64,000 nucleotides of DNA from Gracilibacillus timonensis (GTDB lineage Bacteria > Bacillota > Bacilli > Bacillales > Amphibacillaceae). The stretch is from contig NZ_FLKH01000012.1 of assembly GCF_900086715.1 (NCBI RefSeq), positions 558,001-622,000 on the forward strand, read 5' to 3'. The notes below the pieces were generated by a model. That model ran no database searches and was not told the origin of the DNA. It saw only the letters and a list, made by a program, of their open reading frames with translations. The position numbers were made by a program, and so were the translations under genes. Each line of letters begins with the position of its first letter. Positions within the stretch are counted from its first letter, which is position 1. Shown piece after piece: positions 8,716-20,503 of the stretch.

Positions 8716-9099
8716 ATGAGTATACCAGATAATTTATTATATTCGAAAGAGCATGAATGGATAGAAAGAGACGGCAATCAGGTGAAGATTGGCGTGACAG
8801 ATCATGCACAAGCCGAATTAGGAGACATTGTATTTATTGAACTTCCCGAGACAGGAGATGAGGTAAAAGCCGGTGAACCTTTTGGCAGTGCAGAATCGGT
8901 AAAAACTGTTTCGGAGATTTATGCCCCTGTGACAGGTAAAGTCGTAGCGGTTAACGATCATTTGGATGACAATCCTGAATTAATTAATGAGTCTCCATAT
9001 GATCAAGCATGGATGATCATAGTAGAAGTAGAAGATGAAAAAGAACTGGAAACATTATTGTCTGCGGATGAATATGATAATTTAATACATGAGGCATAA
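8716..9099 (+). CDS. gcvH: Glycine cleavage system H protein
   Basis: 127 residues. The lipoyl-lysine sits in [10 protein letters not shown], preceded by [16 protein letters not shown], and the C-terminus [12 protein letters not shown] is typical. GcvH carries the aminomethyl group between the P, T and L proteins, and in B. subtilis is also the acceptor on which lipoate is assembled before transfer. As in other Bacillaceae it is away from gcvT-gcvP and beside yusI. AAGGAGG ribosome site. Ends at a terminator at 9101. Confidence 0.97.
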   Translation: MSIPDNLLYSKEHEWIERDGNQVKIGVTDHAQAELGDIVFIELPETGDEVKAGEPFGSAESVKTVSEIYAPVTGKVVAVNDHLDDNPELINESPYDQAWMIIVEVEDEKELETLLSADEYDNLIHEA

Positions 9100-9100
9100 T

Positions 9101-9146
9101 AAAGATAATGGCATTCGCTTGAGCGAGTGCTATCTTTATATTTTCC
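9101..9146 (+). terminator. Rho-independent terminator after gcvH
   Basis: AAAGATAATGGCATTCGC and GCGAGTGCTATCTTT form a long hairpin around TTGA, followed by ATATTTT. Confidence 0.7.
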
Positions 9147-9240
9147 TTTGCTTCGTTCGGTCATAATGCATGGGATCTGTTCCATAGAATACATTAACGA
9201 CCTTTCGTGAAATGTACCTTGGATGAAGTGGGTGAGCCGG

Positions 9241-9594
9241 TTGTCATTAATGGAGAATAAATTAATTATTGTAGAAGGAAGAACCGACAAGGAAAAAGTA
9301 GCAAGAATCGTGAATGAGGAAGTGGACATTGTCTGTACCAATGGCACGATCAATGTCGAGCGTCTGGAAGATCTGATCGAATCATTTGAAATGGATGAAC
9401 GAGACGTGTATATTTTGGTGGACGAGGATGCGGCAGGTAAAAAGCTCAGGAAACAATTAACCAAAGAATTGCCGCATGCAGTGCATATTTATGTGGATAA
9501 ATCGTATCGAGAGGTTGCGGCAACTCCAGAGCCAGAACTATCTGTTGCCTTATTAGCAGCACATATACAGATTAACCCAATGTACTTATCATGA
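9241..9594 (+). CDS. yusF: Toprim-domain protein YusF
   Basis: About 117 residues forming one small Toprim domain: LIIVEGRTDKEKV with the catalytic-type Glu, and DVYILVDEDAAGKKLRKQL with the acidic pair. Toprim domains bind Mg2+ and act in primases, topoisomerases and RNases such as M5; this short protein has no assigned reaction. I choose TTG at 9241 because GGGTGAG lies 6 bases upstream; ATG at 9250 is the alternative. Its stop overlaps the region where yusE begins, and both belong to the yus cluster next to gcvH in Bacillus. Confidence 0.82.
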   Translation: MSLMENKLIIVEGRTDKEKVARIVNEEVDIVCTNGTINVERLEDLIESFEMDERDVYILVDEDAAGKKLRKQLTKELPHAVHIYVDKSYREVAATPEPELSVALLAAHIQINPMYLS

Positions 9595-9609
9595 TTGAAG
9601 GTGATGTTT

Positions 9610-9939
9610 TTGAAGGAAGTAACCGAGCAAGTAATGGAACAGGAGCTGCAAGCTGGTCAAATCGCCATGGTTTTTGTGCATACACCTTTTTGTGCTACTT
9701 GTCAGCTGGCTGAAAGAATGCTTTATATATTGGAAGAAGCAGAGCAGGAAGAATGTTTTTATCGGCTGAATGCCTCTTTTTTTCCTGATTTTATGGAACA
9801 ACAACAGATTTCTAGCGTGCCTGCATTGCTGTTGCTGCAAGAAGGTGTGGTTGTCGAACAAATATATGCTTTTGAATCGGTAACGAATATGTTTCATGTA
9901 TTAGAAAGATGGCGGCAAAAACAGAGCATTTCCTTTTAA
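9610..9939 (+). CDS. yusE: Thioredoxin-like protein YusE
   Basis: About 109 residues, a thioredoxin fold with CATC in HTPFCATCQLAERML and the cis-Pro segment ISSVPALLLLQEG. The active-site dipeptide differs from thioredoxin (GP), so it is a thioredoxin-like oxidoreductase with unknown partner. The start is uncertain: the stop of yusF overlaps GAAGGTGAT, which could serve TTG at 9610; TTG at 9595 and ATG at 9604 are in the same frame. Coupled to yusF. Confidence 0.8.
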   Translation: MKEVTEQVMEQELQAGQIAMVFVHTPFCATCQLAERMLYILEEAEQEECFYRLNASFFPDFMEQQQISSVPALLLLQEGVVVEQIYAFESVTNMFHVLERWRQKQSISF

Positions 9940-10038
9940 ACAACCGCAAAAAAGAAGGATTTTAAATGATTGCTATTCTGACCACGCTATTTAAGCTTCA
10001 GTTGGCCTCAGTAGCTTCAAATCTAGACTGAATCGGTT

Positions 10039-10066
10039 TTGCTATGTTGTTAGAAGATGTTACAAT
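10039..10066 (+). promoter_or_regulatory. Probable sigma-A promoter of the small ATT-start gene
   Basis: TTGCTA and TACAAT with a 16-base spacer, about 32 bases upstream of the start at 10098. Confidence 0.5.
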
Positions 10067-10097
10067 GTTCATTGTAGAAATAAGAAAGGATTGATTT

Positions 10098-10292
10098 ATT
10101 ATTAATGACCAACAGGTAAATCTTAATTATACGCCAGACATGGAGAAAGCTATGCAGCAAACTCATGGCGTAGGTTATGCAGAGTATTGCCGTAAATTGG
10201 ATCAACGTTTAGCAGTGGAAAAAGAGCGTGAAGAAAGCTATAAGCAAGGAAAAGATGTTATTAAGGATGTAGAACATTTAGTTCACAGATAA
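10098..10292 (+). CDS. Unrecognised 64-residue protein, apparent ATT start
   Basis: The frame has no ATG, GTG or TTG upstream of codon 15, because an in-frame TGA lies at 10092. GAAAGGA is 7 bases before ATT at 10098, and the downstream sequence is coding-like: DQQVNLNYTPDMEKAM, then YCRKLDQRLAVEKEREESYKQGKD, highly charged and helical, ending DVEHLVHR. I do not recognise a family. It lies between a plausible promoter (10039) and a terminator (10311), so it looks like a small independent gene. Other readings: start at the internal ATG 10140 (no ribosome site), or a one-base sequence error. Confidence 0.55.
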   Translation: MINDQQVNLNYTPDMEKAMQQTHGVGYAEYCRKLDQRLAVEKEREESYKQGKDVIKDVEHLVHR

Positions 10293-10310
10293 AAGCATAG
10301 ACATGAAATA

Positions 10311-10346
10311 AGCAGTTATCTCATAAATGGGGATAGCTGCTTTTTA
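10311..10346 (+). terminator. Rho-independent terminator after the small gene
   Basis: AAGCAGTTATCTC and GGGGATAGCTGCTT form a hairpin ending in TTTTT. From here to the suf promoter (10347-10601) I see no gene. Confidence 0.72.
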
Positions 10347-10601
10347 ACATGATAAAATAGTAATATGCCCTAATAAGCTATATCCCACTTGATTTCAATC
10401 TAACAGCTCCCAGGAGCTACTGGCGATTATTTCATATCATTCAAAAATTCAGTACATGTTAAGGAATAAACCAAGAGGCAGTCTGTAAAAATCGAACGGT
10501 TTATGGTGACTGACTCTCAACGAAGGTACAATCTTTCGATAAAAGCCTTCAAGGTATGATATAATCATAAACGTGAGCTTTGAAAATGTAACAGTAAATG
10601 G

Positions 10602-10630
10602 TTGATAATAGTTTCTAAATAGTATAAGAT
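10602..10630 (+). promoter_or_regulatory. Probable sigma-A promoter of the suf operon
   Basis: TTGATA (10602-10607) and TAAGAT (10625-10630) are 17 bases apart, about 75 bases before sufC. No clear Fur, PerR or IscR-like box was seen. Confidence 0.5.
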
Positions 10631-10705
10631 TATAATGAGAATAAAGTGAGAATGAATGTAATTCCACTTCAATTTTATCATTATATCGTTTTGGAGGTAT
10701 TAGAT

Positions 10706-11491
10706 ATGGCAAATTCTACATTAGAAATTAAGGATCTTCATGTCGAAATCGAAGGTCAGGAAATATTAAAGGGTGTAAACCTAACTATCAATGGCGGAGA
10801 GTTCCATGCAGTAATGGGACCAAATGGTACAGGTAAGTCTACCTTGGCTTCAGCTATCATGGGACACCCTAAGTATGAAGTAACCCAAGGACAAGTTTTA
10901 CTTGACGGTGAAGATGTATTGGAAATGGAAGTAGATGAACGTGCAAAGGCTGGTTTGTTCTTGGCTATGCAATATCCAAGTGAAATTAGCGGGGTAACTA
11001 CCTCTGATTTCTTGCGTTCTTCCATTAACGCTCAACGTGAAGAAGGCGATGAAATTTCTTTAATGAAATTCATTAAAGAAATGGATGAAGCAATGGATTA
11101 CCTTGAAATAGATAAAAACATGGCTCAGCGTTATTTGAACGAAGGCTTCTCCGGCGGGGAAAAGAAACGTAATGAGATTCTTCAACTGATGATGATTAAA
11201 CCGGAAATTGCCATTCTTGATGAAATTGACTCGGGTCTTGATATTGACGCATTGAAGGTAGTTTCTAAAGGTATTAACAAATTACGTGATGAGTCTTTCG
11301 GCTGTCTTATCATCACCCACTATCAACGTTTGCTTGATTACATCACCCCAGATAAGGTGCATGTGATGATGCAAGGACAGGTTGTGAAATCAGGTGGTCC
11401 TGAATTAGCACAACGATTGGAAGCAGAAGGTTATGACTGGATTAAGCAAGAACTCGGAATTGAAGATGAAACAGTAGGACAAAAAGCGTAA
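10706..11491 (+). CDS. sufC: Fe-S cluster assembly ATPase SufC
   Basis: 261 residues, an ABC-type ATPase: Walker A GPNGTGKST near residue 38, Q-loop AMQYPSEI, signature FSGGEKKRNEI and Walker B EIAILDEIDSG. SufC powers the SufBCD scaffold that builds [Fe-S] clusters in the cytosol. First gene of sufCDSUB. The start at 10706 has TTGGAGG 8 bases upstream; the open frame upstream to 10646 has no site. Confidence 0.98.
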   Translation: MANSTLEIKDLHVEIEGQEILKGVNLTINGGEFHAVMGPNGTGKSTLASAIMGHPKYEVTQGQVLLDGEDVLEMEVDERAKAGLFLAMQYPSEISGVTTSDFLRSSINAQREEGDEISLMKFIKEMDEAMDYLEIDKNMAQRYLNEGFSGGEKKRNEILQLMMIKPEIAILDEIDSGLDIDALKVVSKGINKLRDESFGCLIITHYQRLLDYITPDKVHVMMQGQVVKSGGPELAQRLEAEGYDWIKQELGIEDETVGQKA

Positions 11492-11506
11492 GGTAGGAGG
11501 TATCAT

Positions 11507-14476
<2,970 letters not shown>

Positions 14477-14508
14477 TCAACGGAAATCCATTAATAGGAG
14501 GTAATCAT

Positions 14509-15906
14509 ATGGCTAAGCAAGCACCTGAAATAAGTGAATATAAATATGGCTTTCATGATAAGGATATCTCGATCTTTCGGACCGAAAAGGGGTTAACACG
14601 AAATATTGTTGAAGAGATTTCCCGAATGAAAGAAGAGCCAGAGTGGATGTTAAATAAACGCTTGAAGGCTTTGGATCAATTCTATAAAAAGCCAATGCCA
14701 CAATGGGGTGGTGACCTTTCTGAACTAGATTTTGATGAAATTACGTATTACGTAAAACCGTCCGAACGTTCCGAGCGTTCTTGGGATGAAGTACCTGATG
14801 AAATCAAACAAACCTTTGATAAATTAGGTATACCAGAAGCGGAACAGAAATATCTAGCAGGTGTATCGGCTCAATACGAATCAGAAGTGGTTTACCACAA
14901 CTTAAAAGAAGATTTAGAAGAATTGGGTATTGTCTTTAAAGATACCGATACAGCATTAAAGGAAAATGAAGACTTGTTTAAAGAATACTTTGGTAAGGTT
15001 ATTCCGTCAGCAGATAATAAATTTGCGGCCTTGAATACGGCGGTATGGTCTGGTGGTTCTTTCATCTATGTACCAAAAGGCGTGAAAGCTGAAACACCAT
15101 TGCAAGCCTACTTTCGAATTAATTCGGAAAACATGGGACAATTTGAGCGTACGCTTATTATTGTTGATGAAGGTGCATCAGTCCATTATGTAGAAGGTTG
15201 TACAGCGCCAACGTATACAACCAATTCCCTTCACAGTGCTGTTGTAGAAATCTTTGTTAAAAAGGACGCTTATTGCCGTTATACAACGATCCAAAACTGG
15301 GCAAACAATGTATATAACTTGGTAACCAAGCGTGCTACTTGTGACGCTAATGCAACAATGGAATGGATTGATGGGAACATTGGCTCTAAGCTGACGATGA
15401 AATACCCATCTATTCTTCTTACAGGAGAAGGTGCACGTGGAAACACGCTTTCCATTGCATTAGCAGGTAAAGGGCAACATCAGCATGCCGGAGCAAAAAT
15501 GCACCATTTGGCGCCTAACACATCTTCAACGATCGTATCGAAGTCCATTTCAAAACAAGGTGGTAAAGTAACCTATCTTGGTATGGTTCACTTTGGACGT
15601 AAAGCAGATAATGCACGTTCCAATATCGAATGTGATACGTTAATTATGGATAACAAATCCACATCGGATACGATTCCTTACAACGAAATTTTAAACGAGA
15701 ACATCTCGTTAGAACACGAAGCCAAAGTTTCTAAGGTATCGGAAGAGCAGTTATTCTACTTGATGAGCCGTGGTATTTCTGAACAAGAAGCAACCGAAAT
15801 GATCGTAATGGGCTTTATTGAACCATTTACGAAAGAGTTGCCAATGGAATATGCGGTTGAGATGAATAGGCTCATATCCTTCGAAATGGAAGGAAGCATC
15901 GGATAA
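14509..15906 (+). CDS. sufB: Fe-S cluster assembly scaffold SufB
   Basis: 465 residues with the SufB core: [55 protein letters not shown] at the C-terminus. With SufC and SufD it forms the scaffold on which the cluster is built. Last gene of the operon, ending 14 bases before a strong terminator. Confidence 0.98.
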   Translation: MAKQAPEISEYKYGFHDKDISIFRTEKGLTRNIVEEISRMKEEPEWMLNKRLKALDQFYKKPMPQWGGDLSELDFDEITYYVKPSERSERSWDEVPDEIKQTFDKLGIPEAEQKYLAGVSAQYESEVVYHNLKEDLEELGIVFKDTDTALKENEDLFKEYFGKVIPSADNKFAALNTAVWSGGSFIYVPKGVKAETPLQAYFRINSENMGQFERTLIIVDEGASVHYVEGCTAPTYTTNSLHSAVVEIFVKKDAYCRYTTIQNWANNVYNLVTKRATCDANATMEWIDGNIGSKLTMKYPSILLTGEGARGNTLSIALAGKGQHQHAGAKMHHLAPNTSSTIVSKSISKQGGKVTYLGMVHFGRKADNARSNIECDTLIMDNKSTSDTIPYNEILNENISLEHEAKVSKVSEEQLFYLMSRGISEQEATEMIVMGFIEPFTKELPMEYAVEMNRLISFEMEGSIG

Positions 15907-15919
15907 AAATAAAAAATAA

Positions 15920-15951
15920 AAAAGTGACTTCTGCGGAGGTCACTTTTTTTA
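15920..15951 (+). terminator. Terminator of the suf operon
   Basis: AAAAGTGAC and GTCACTTTTTTT arms around TTCTGCGGAG, with a long T tract. Confidence 0.85.
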
Positions 15952-15973
15952 TTTTTCATAAAAGTATAACAGT

Positions 15974-16109
15974 CTTGGTATGATAGGGTGTGGACCGATT
16001 TTGACCTGGAACGAATCGCGATACCGATAAGTTGGATGATGTAACGTAACGAGTCCCTCTATGCCTTAGAGTAAAGTGGTCTACTTAATATCATCCCGCC
16101 TTATCGGTA
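15974..16109 (+). repeat. Second dispersed repeat (family 2), with long inverted arms
   Basis: 15974-16015 aligns with 46673-46720 and 59997-60045: CTTGGTATGATAGGGTGTGG, then CGATTTTGACCTGGAACGAA. Downstream, ATACCGATAAGTTGGATGAT (16021-16040) is inverted at ATCATCCCGCCTTATCGGTA, so the segment could fold into a long hairpin. A match to the right arm alone recurs at 17846. No open frame. Confidence 0.5.
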
Positions 16110-16110
16110 G

Positions 16111-16362
16111 TCAGCATCTTCTTTTGATGATATAAGTGGAATGAAATAATTTCTCATGGATCGGATAGGCGCTCTTGATCCATTTATACGAATGGATCAA
16201 ACTAAGTACACGTTTTTTAATTGCTTCTACGCTGGGTAATTCCACTTTCGTTAACGAATCATACTCCGCATTTTTTATATGTTCTTCTACCGCTGCCCTC
16301 CAGCTGCATGCATATTCCGTTACCAGTATTTTTTCTTGTTCATTCTTTTGAATGGAATTCTT
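16111..16362 (-). pseudogene. Possible gene fragment, 83 codons without a start, running through repeat copy C
   Basis: A minus-strand frame is open between stops at 16365 and 16111 and has no ATG, GTG or TTG in its first 35 codons. Its upstream part is coding-like (EYACSWRAAVEEHIKNAEYD, LTKVELPSVEAIKKRV), while the last 40 codons coincide with repeat copy C. I do not recognise the protein. It may be the tail of a decayed gene into which the element was inserted, or chance. Confidence 0.3.
16130..16247 (+). repeat. Dispersed TIR repeat element, copy C (forward, internally deleted)
   Basis: Begins ATATAAGTGGAATGAAATAA and ends at TTCCACTT (16240-16247). The internal core TGATCCATTTATACGAATGG forms the shared hairpin. 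It lacks the TATTATCAGG...GCTTGTCA block of copy D. The two end repeats read AAGTGGAA/TTCCACTT, a matched change from AAGTTGAA/TTCAACTT in copies A and D. Confidence 0.7.
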
Positions 16363-16453
16363 TCATATGACTTCTTATCTTTTGTATAGTAGAGTTATGG
16401 TAAATCAACAAAAGGATTACACCTCATTTTCAAATTAATTGTGGAGGGATTAG

Positions 16454-17431
16454 ATGAAGCAAATAGTATTAGCATTATTTATCTTCCTGTTTGCATCTGT
16501 GCTTGGAGCATGCAGCACGGAAGACGATGCGCCTGAAACGGAGGGCACCCAGGATGAATCTGTAACAGAAGCGCAGGATCAGGATGCAATAGAGGAAACA
16601 GATCATAACGAAGAGAGCGGGGAAGGGAATGGAGGGTTCTTGTGGAAGGTGGAATCTGGTGATACTGAAATGTACTTACAAGGGACAATTCATTTAGGCA
16701 ATGATGATTTTTATCCACTGGACCCAGCGATTGAAGAAGCCTTTGATCGTGCGGATGTGGTATTGCCGGAGTTTAACTTGTTGGAAGAAACGCCTCCTCA
16801 ACAAGAAATCATGGAATATGCCACATTCGAAGATGATACCACCTTGGACGAGGTGCTTCCAGAGGAGACCTATGCGGAGTTGGAGGGAATTCTTGAAAGC
16901 AATGGGATGGATGTAGAAGCCGTCAATGGATATCAACCATGGTTTGTAGAAATGACGCTGCTTCAATTTACCATTATGAGCAGTGATGTAAACGCACAAG
17001 ACGCTGTGGATTTGTATTTTCTAGAAAAAGCAACGAAGGAAGGAAAAGAGATTGTTTCTTTAGAGAGTGCAGAAGAACAATACGAAATGCTCAGTGGATA
17101 TTCGATGGAAACACAAATACAAACATTAGAGTTAGCGTTGGACGGCTATGAAAATGCTGCGGATGAAATGGAAGAGCTAGCTGATGCCTGGTTGGAGGGA
17201 GAGATCGAAATATTGTCCGATGCTGACAATGAAGCGGAAATTAATGATGAGTATATGGAAGAGTTAAATGATAAGCGCAATGTCGATATGGCAAATCGTC
17301 TTGATGAGATTTTGCAAGAAGATAATGGTCAAATTTATTTTGTGTTTGTCGGAACAGCCCATTTGACAGTGGATCCGAGTATATTGACGGAGCTGGAGGA
17401 CAAGGGCTATGAAGTGGAGCGTGTGTATTAA
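16454..17431 (+). CDS. TraB/GumN family lipoprotein
   Basis: 325 residues. A lipoprotein signal with lipobox LGAC (Cys20) is followed by an acidic linker of about 40 residues and then a TraB/GumN (TIKI-like) domain. That domain has an early GxxH in YLQGTIHLGND and a late one in FVFVGTAHLTVDPS, the paired motifs thought to form a metal-dependent protease site. It would be anchored on the outer face of the membrane. Preceded by GGAGGG. It lies in an accessory stretch with repeats on one side and unknown genes on the other. Substrate unknown. Confidence 0.88.
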   Translation: MKQIVLALFIFLFASVLGACSTEDDAPETEGTQDESVTEAQDQDAIEETDHNEESGEGNGGFLWKVESGDTEMYLQGTIHLGNDDFYPLDPAIEEAFDRADVVLPEFNLLEETPPQQEIMEYATFEDDTTLDEVLPEETYAELEGILESNGMDVEAVNGYQPWFVEMTLLQFTIMSSDVNAQDAVDLYFLEKATKEGKEIVSLESAEEQYEMLSGYSMETQIQTLELALDGYENAADEMEELADAWLEGEIEILSDADNEAEINDEYMEELNDKRNVDMANRLDEILQEDNGQIYFVFVGTAHLTVDPSILTELEDKGYEVERVY

Positions 17432-17530
17432 ACCGAATTGGCGACAGTGAGGTGCTTCATTTCGTAAGTGTATATAAGCTTGCGGATATTTTCTCATCCT
17501 ATTTTCGTGGTAAACAAATAGGGGTGTTGA

Positions 17531-17635
17531 ATGGTGTGTTTAAAAAAGGCTATTATCATAGCTATTTTGTCGCTTATTATCAATCTGGCAAATGTTTTAA
17601 ATGCTGTATTTGGTGTTTGGTCCAAAACCGGATAA
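17531..17635 (+). CDS. Possible 34-residue hydrophobic peptide
   Basis: ATG at 17531 has AGGGG 6 bases upstream. The product is a short basic N-terminus then one hydrophobic stretch (AIIIAILSLIINLANVLNAV) ending GVWSKTG. It could be a small membrane peptide or the start of a truncated membrane protein. No family recognised. The remaining stretch 17636-18010 holds no convincing gene. Confidence 0.35.
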   Translation: MVCLKKAIIIAILSLIINLANVLNAVFGVWSKTG

Positions 17636-17845
17636 CCTCTTTCTGAGAACGATTTGATCCTACGTTATGGCTCTTATAAGTTAACGATTTTCTCCTTTCG
17701 TTACCATCCTGTTTATGTACCAAGAATTCTTCATCCTTGCAGTAACGACCGTTGTGTACGTCTTTCTAGCGGAACCTATTCCCGTAGCGCTCGTCTAGTA
17801 CAATCAAACGGTCAGACTCACTATATGAAAAAAATACCACTTCAC

Positions 17846-17866
17846 ATAATCCATCTTATCGGTAGT
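17846..17866 (+). repeat. Isolated match to the right arm of repeat family 2
   Basis: ATAATCCATCTTATCGGTAG resembles the arm ATCATCCCGCCTTATCGGTA near 16089-16109. The left arm was not found here. It lies in the gene-poor interval 17636-18010. Confidence 0.3.
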
Positions 17867-18010
17867 TCCGTATCTATTTTGAGTGGTTGGTAAAGGTCTC
17901 ATACTATTTGGCTGATTAAGAAGAGAAGCGATATTTACTGGGAAATAAAGTATCTTTATCACGGTGCTTTAACACTTACTAGAAAAAATAATAGGTAAGG
18001 AGTAATAAAA

Positions 18011-18385
18011 ATGAGTATAAAAGTGAAAAGAAACACGGGCATGCTGGGTGGCGCGATGAAGGTGTCATTGTCCGTAGATGGCCAGCAAACGAGTAAATTA
18101 AGCAATAATGAAGAATGCATCATTGATTCAACGAAGGATTCCACAAAGATTCAGGCGAAACAATCGTTTTTTGGAAGCCCAGAAAAAGAAGTAAAAGATC
18201 CAGTAAGGATAGAAATAAAAATAAATACAATGGCGGTGTTATTGTTTATTATTTCGCTGGCTTTTATCTTTATTGGGGGAATGATAAACCATGTGATTGT
18301 TATTGGAATAGGCTTAGTCAGTGTGATTGCGACCATGATTTATGGGGTTAAAAATTGGTTCGCTCTAGAAATAATGGAAGAGTGA
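18011..18385 (+). CDS. Unknown membrane protein with two C-terminal helices
   Basis: 124 residues. The first 70 are polar and basic (KVKRNTGMLGGAMKVSLSVD...), the last 55 hold two hydrophobic segments (MAVLLFIISLAFIFIGGMI and VIVIGIGLVSVIATMIYGV) with a short tail. TAAGGAG lies 7 bases before the ATG, so the start is well supported. I do not recognise a family. It sits upstream of a SUKH protein and another membrane protein, a grouping seen around toxin-immunity loci, but the order alone does not prove this. Confidence 0.75.
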   Translation: MSIKVKRNTGMLGGAMKVSLSVDGQQTSKLSNNEECIIDSTKDSTKIQAKQSFFGSPEKEVKDPVRIEIKINTMAVLLFIISLAFIFIGGMINHVIVIGIGLVSVIATMIYGVKNWFALEIMEE

Positions 18386-18539
18386 GAAAGATACATAGAC
18401 ATTGTGCAAGTGTAAATGTTTTAAAATAAGCCAATTAGCACCAAATACCTTGTGGTGGCGAATAAATCCACTTTAATCTTGAAAAGACAAAAGATAGGTT
18501 GGCTGGTGTTTCGAAATCATAAGATAGAGAGGTATTGTA

Positions 18540-19013
18540 ATGGTATGTAAGGCTGAATCAATCATTTATCCACTACCAGATGATATGTTACTGGCTGAAA
18601 AAGAAAGTAAATGGAGAATCCATTTGCCAGAAGCGTACAAAGAATTTATAAAAAAATATAACGGCGGCATTCCTATCAAAGATCGTTTTACTTGTCATAA
18701 TCATCTTTATGCACTGGACAGGTTTTTGTGTATATTACAAGTTAGTGGAGAAAACGATGATGAGTATTACGATATAGGAGTAGTCCGAACACAATTAGAT
18801 GAGAGAATCGTGTTTGATGAAAATGTAGTAGGTGCGGAATTGCTGCCAATACTTGCTTTATTTGCAGGTGACTTTGTTTGTTTAGACTATACCGACAATG
18901 TGGAAGAGCCAAGTGTATGCGTTTGGAGTCATGAGGCATCTTCCAATTTACAACCAGTAACGTATACGATAAGTAATAATTTTGCAGCGTTTCTAAATAG
19001 CTTGACAGCATAA
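18540..19013 (+). CDS. SMI1/KNR4 (SUKH) family protein
   Basis: 157 residues. The N-terminal pattern IHLPEAYKEFIKKYNGGIP is the SUKH hallmark, followed by a core with FAGDFVCLDYTDN and a C-terminal SNNFAAFLNSL. SUKH proteins often neutralise polymorphic toxins (nucleases, deaminases) of contact-dependent or LXG/T7SS type, and occur as orphan immunity genes in Bacillaceae. No toxin gene is visible nearby, so an orphan immunity role is inference. Confidence 0.82.
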   Translation: MVCKAESIIYPLPDDMLLAEKESKWRIHLPEAYKEFIKKYNGGIPIKDRFTCHNHLYALDRFLCILQVSGENDDEYYDIGVVRTQLDERIVFDENVVGAELLPILALFAGDFVCLDYTDNVEEPSVCVWSHEASSNLQPVTYTISNNFAAFLNSLTA

Positions 19014-19097
19014 ATATTATTTGAAAACGCACAAAAATGGTTTTAAATGAATCAAGTAAAGCAATAAGTGCTTTTACCCATAAATAAGTGGACAATA

Positions 19098-19268
19098 ATG
19101 AAAAGTTTGGAAGATAGTTTTTCAGAATTACAAAGTGATATGGTCGCTGCTGCTTTAGAATATGTTACGTCTGAAGCTGATATATTTGAGGCATGGCATA
19201 AGGAAATAAAACAGCAGATGGAAAATAAATGTGTGGGAAATCAATTATCCCAATCAATAGATGAATGA
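19098..19268 (+). CDS. Possible small unknown protein or remnant
   Basis: 56 residues, acidic and helical (SLEDSFSELQSDMVAAALEY, EAWHKEIKQQMENK). No clear ribosome site precedes ATG 19098, and the frame stays open upstream to 19068. It lies 21 bases before the next gene in the same direction. It may be a fragment of an immunity-type protein. Not recognised. Confidence 0.4.
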   Translation: MKSLEDSFSELQSDMVAAALEYVTSEADIFEAWHKEIKQQMENKCVGNQLSQSIDE

Positions 19269-19289
19269 GATGGAAGAAGGAAAGAAAAC

Positions 19290-20075
19290 ATGCGTTTGCG
19301 TAAGTTAGAAGAAAAAGATTTTCAAGTGTTAAGAGGGCCTCTGGAATCTGGAAGGCAAAGCCCAAAAGCAAATAGTGGAACATTATTATTGGCCATACCT
19401 CTGGCGGTTTTCATGTATGTCATCCTTTATGTCGTATTAGGATGGGGGCAGGATTTTCCGTATCCTTATCAAAAACAGATATTGTTCGTCTGCTTCGCTA
19501 TACAGGTTACTATGATTCTCTCATCTATCATTTTTGCTGTGCCTGTAGTGTATAAGAGGAATGAGAATCTGCAATATGCAGTATTTATCGTAGCGTCCCA
19601 AAATTTGTTTACCATCCCTGCTTATTTAATGACGATATTTATTGCTGCAGAGAGTAATGCTTCGAATAGCTCTTTACTCATCTTTACCTTTATTACGTTG
19701 TTATTAGGTGTTTTGGTATTTGTAGCAACTTGCGTGCGTTTTTCTATTCTGTTAAAAAAAGGCCAATACAGAAAAGGTTCAAAGAAGGATAAATCAAGAG
19801 TACATTTGGAAAAGAAGTCACTTATATCAATAGGCATCTTCGGTGGTTTAATGGCATTGTATATTATTCAATACATAGCCCGGCATTTTGATTATATTCA
19901 AGTGGATTCTATTTTCATCGCTGTGTTAGGTATGGGAATATTTTATACGATGATCTTTGTCTTGCAGGAGCAATTAGTCATCTTGTATTGCAAATATCGC
20001 TTCGATAGTTTTAATTTTGAACCAAGCGGAGAAATAAAACCATTTCGAGATGAAAATGAAAATATGGTAAGCTAA
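19290..20075 (+). CDS. Unknown polytopic membrane protein
   Basis: 261 residues with about six hydrophobic segments, starting after a basic cytoplasmic N-terminus (MRLRKLEEKDFQVLRG), with a positively charged central loop (KKGQYRKGSKKDKSR) and an acidic tail. GAAGGAAAG precedes the ATG by about 6 bases. No family recognised. It closes the unknown cluster that begins at 18011; all members read on the plus strand. Confidence 0.75.
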   Translation: MRLRKLEEKDFQVLRGPLESGRQSPKANSGTLLLAIPLAVFMYVILYVVLGWGQDFPYPYQKQILFVCFAIQVTMILSSIIFAVPVVYKRNENLQYAVFIVASQNLFTIPAYLMTIFIAAESNASNSSLLIFTFITLLLGVLVFVATCVRFSILLKKGQYRKGSKKDKSRVHLEKKSLISIGIFGGLMALYIIQYIARHFDYIQVDSIFIAVLGMGIFYTMIFVLQEQLVILYCKYRFDSFNFEPSGEIKPFRDENENMVS

Positions 20076-20152
20076 CTATATCAACTTCTGCATACTAAAA
20101 TAGACATGTACCCGTCGATATAGTTGGGTGAACTTGCTAGCCGTTGTTATAC

Positions 20153-20457
20153 TTAATTTTTGATTAAACTTTGGATGTGTTTATGGCTGTGAGAAGGGGA
20201 ATATTTCAAGTGTACGAGTGACCGCATTTTCACGTAATCGGAAGTAGAGAAATAACCTTCTTGTGTTATGTGATCAAACCGTTCATCATCTATATAACCT
20301 CAATCATGTTTTTTGGCATTCGTAAGCTCGACAACGTTGTCTTTTTATCCCTTGTTTGAAAGCCCGGTTTATCGTGAATTTGTATTATTAATTTAAGAAA
20401 AATATCTTCAAAAAATACTGTCGGAACTTGACTTTGTACAAATAAAAAATAAGCCCC
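20153..20457 (-). pseudogene. Possible frameshifted coding remnant, unknown family
   Basis: Two minus-strand frames read like protein and abut: FEDIFLKLIIQIHDKPGF then TRDKKTTLSSLRMPKNMIEV, and after a shift near 20295 DDERFDHITQEGYFSTSDYV then MRSLVHLKYSPSHSHKH, ending at TAA 20153. There is no start codon with a ribosome site and a stop interrupts the junction. I do not recognise the family. The whole 20076-20982 interval has no intact gene. Confidence 0.35.
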
Positions 20458-20503
20458 CTATTATAAATCATTTGGAGAGTCCTATCTATTCACAAGCGTA
20501 ATT

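Noticed and set aside
10449-10712. 87-codon minus-strand frame before sufC
   Set aside because: It overlaps the suf promoter and ribosome site and has no ribosome site or family features of its own.
17654-17893. 79-codon plus-strand frame
   Set aside because: No ribosome site, composition unlike neighbouring proteins, and it crosses a repeat-family arm.
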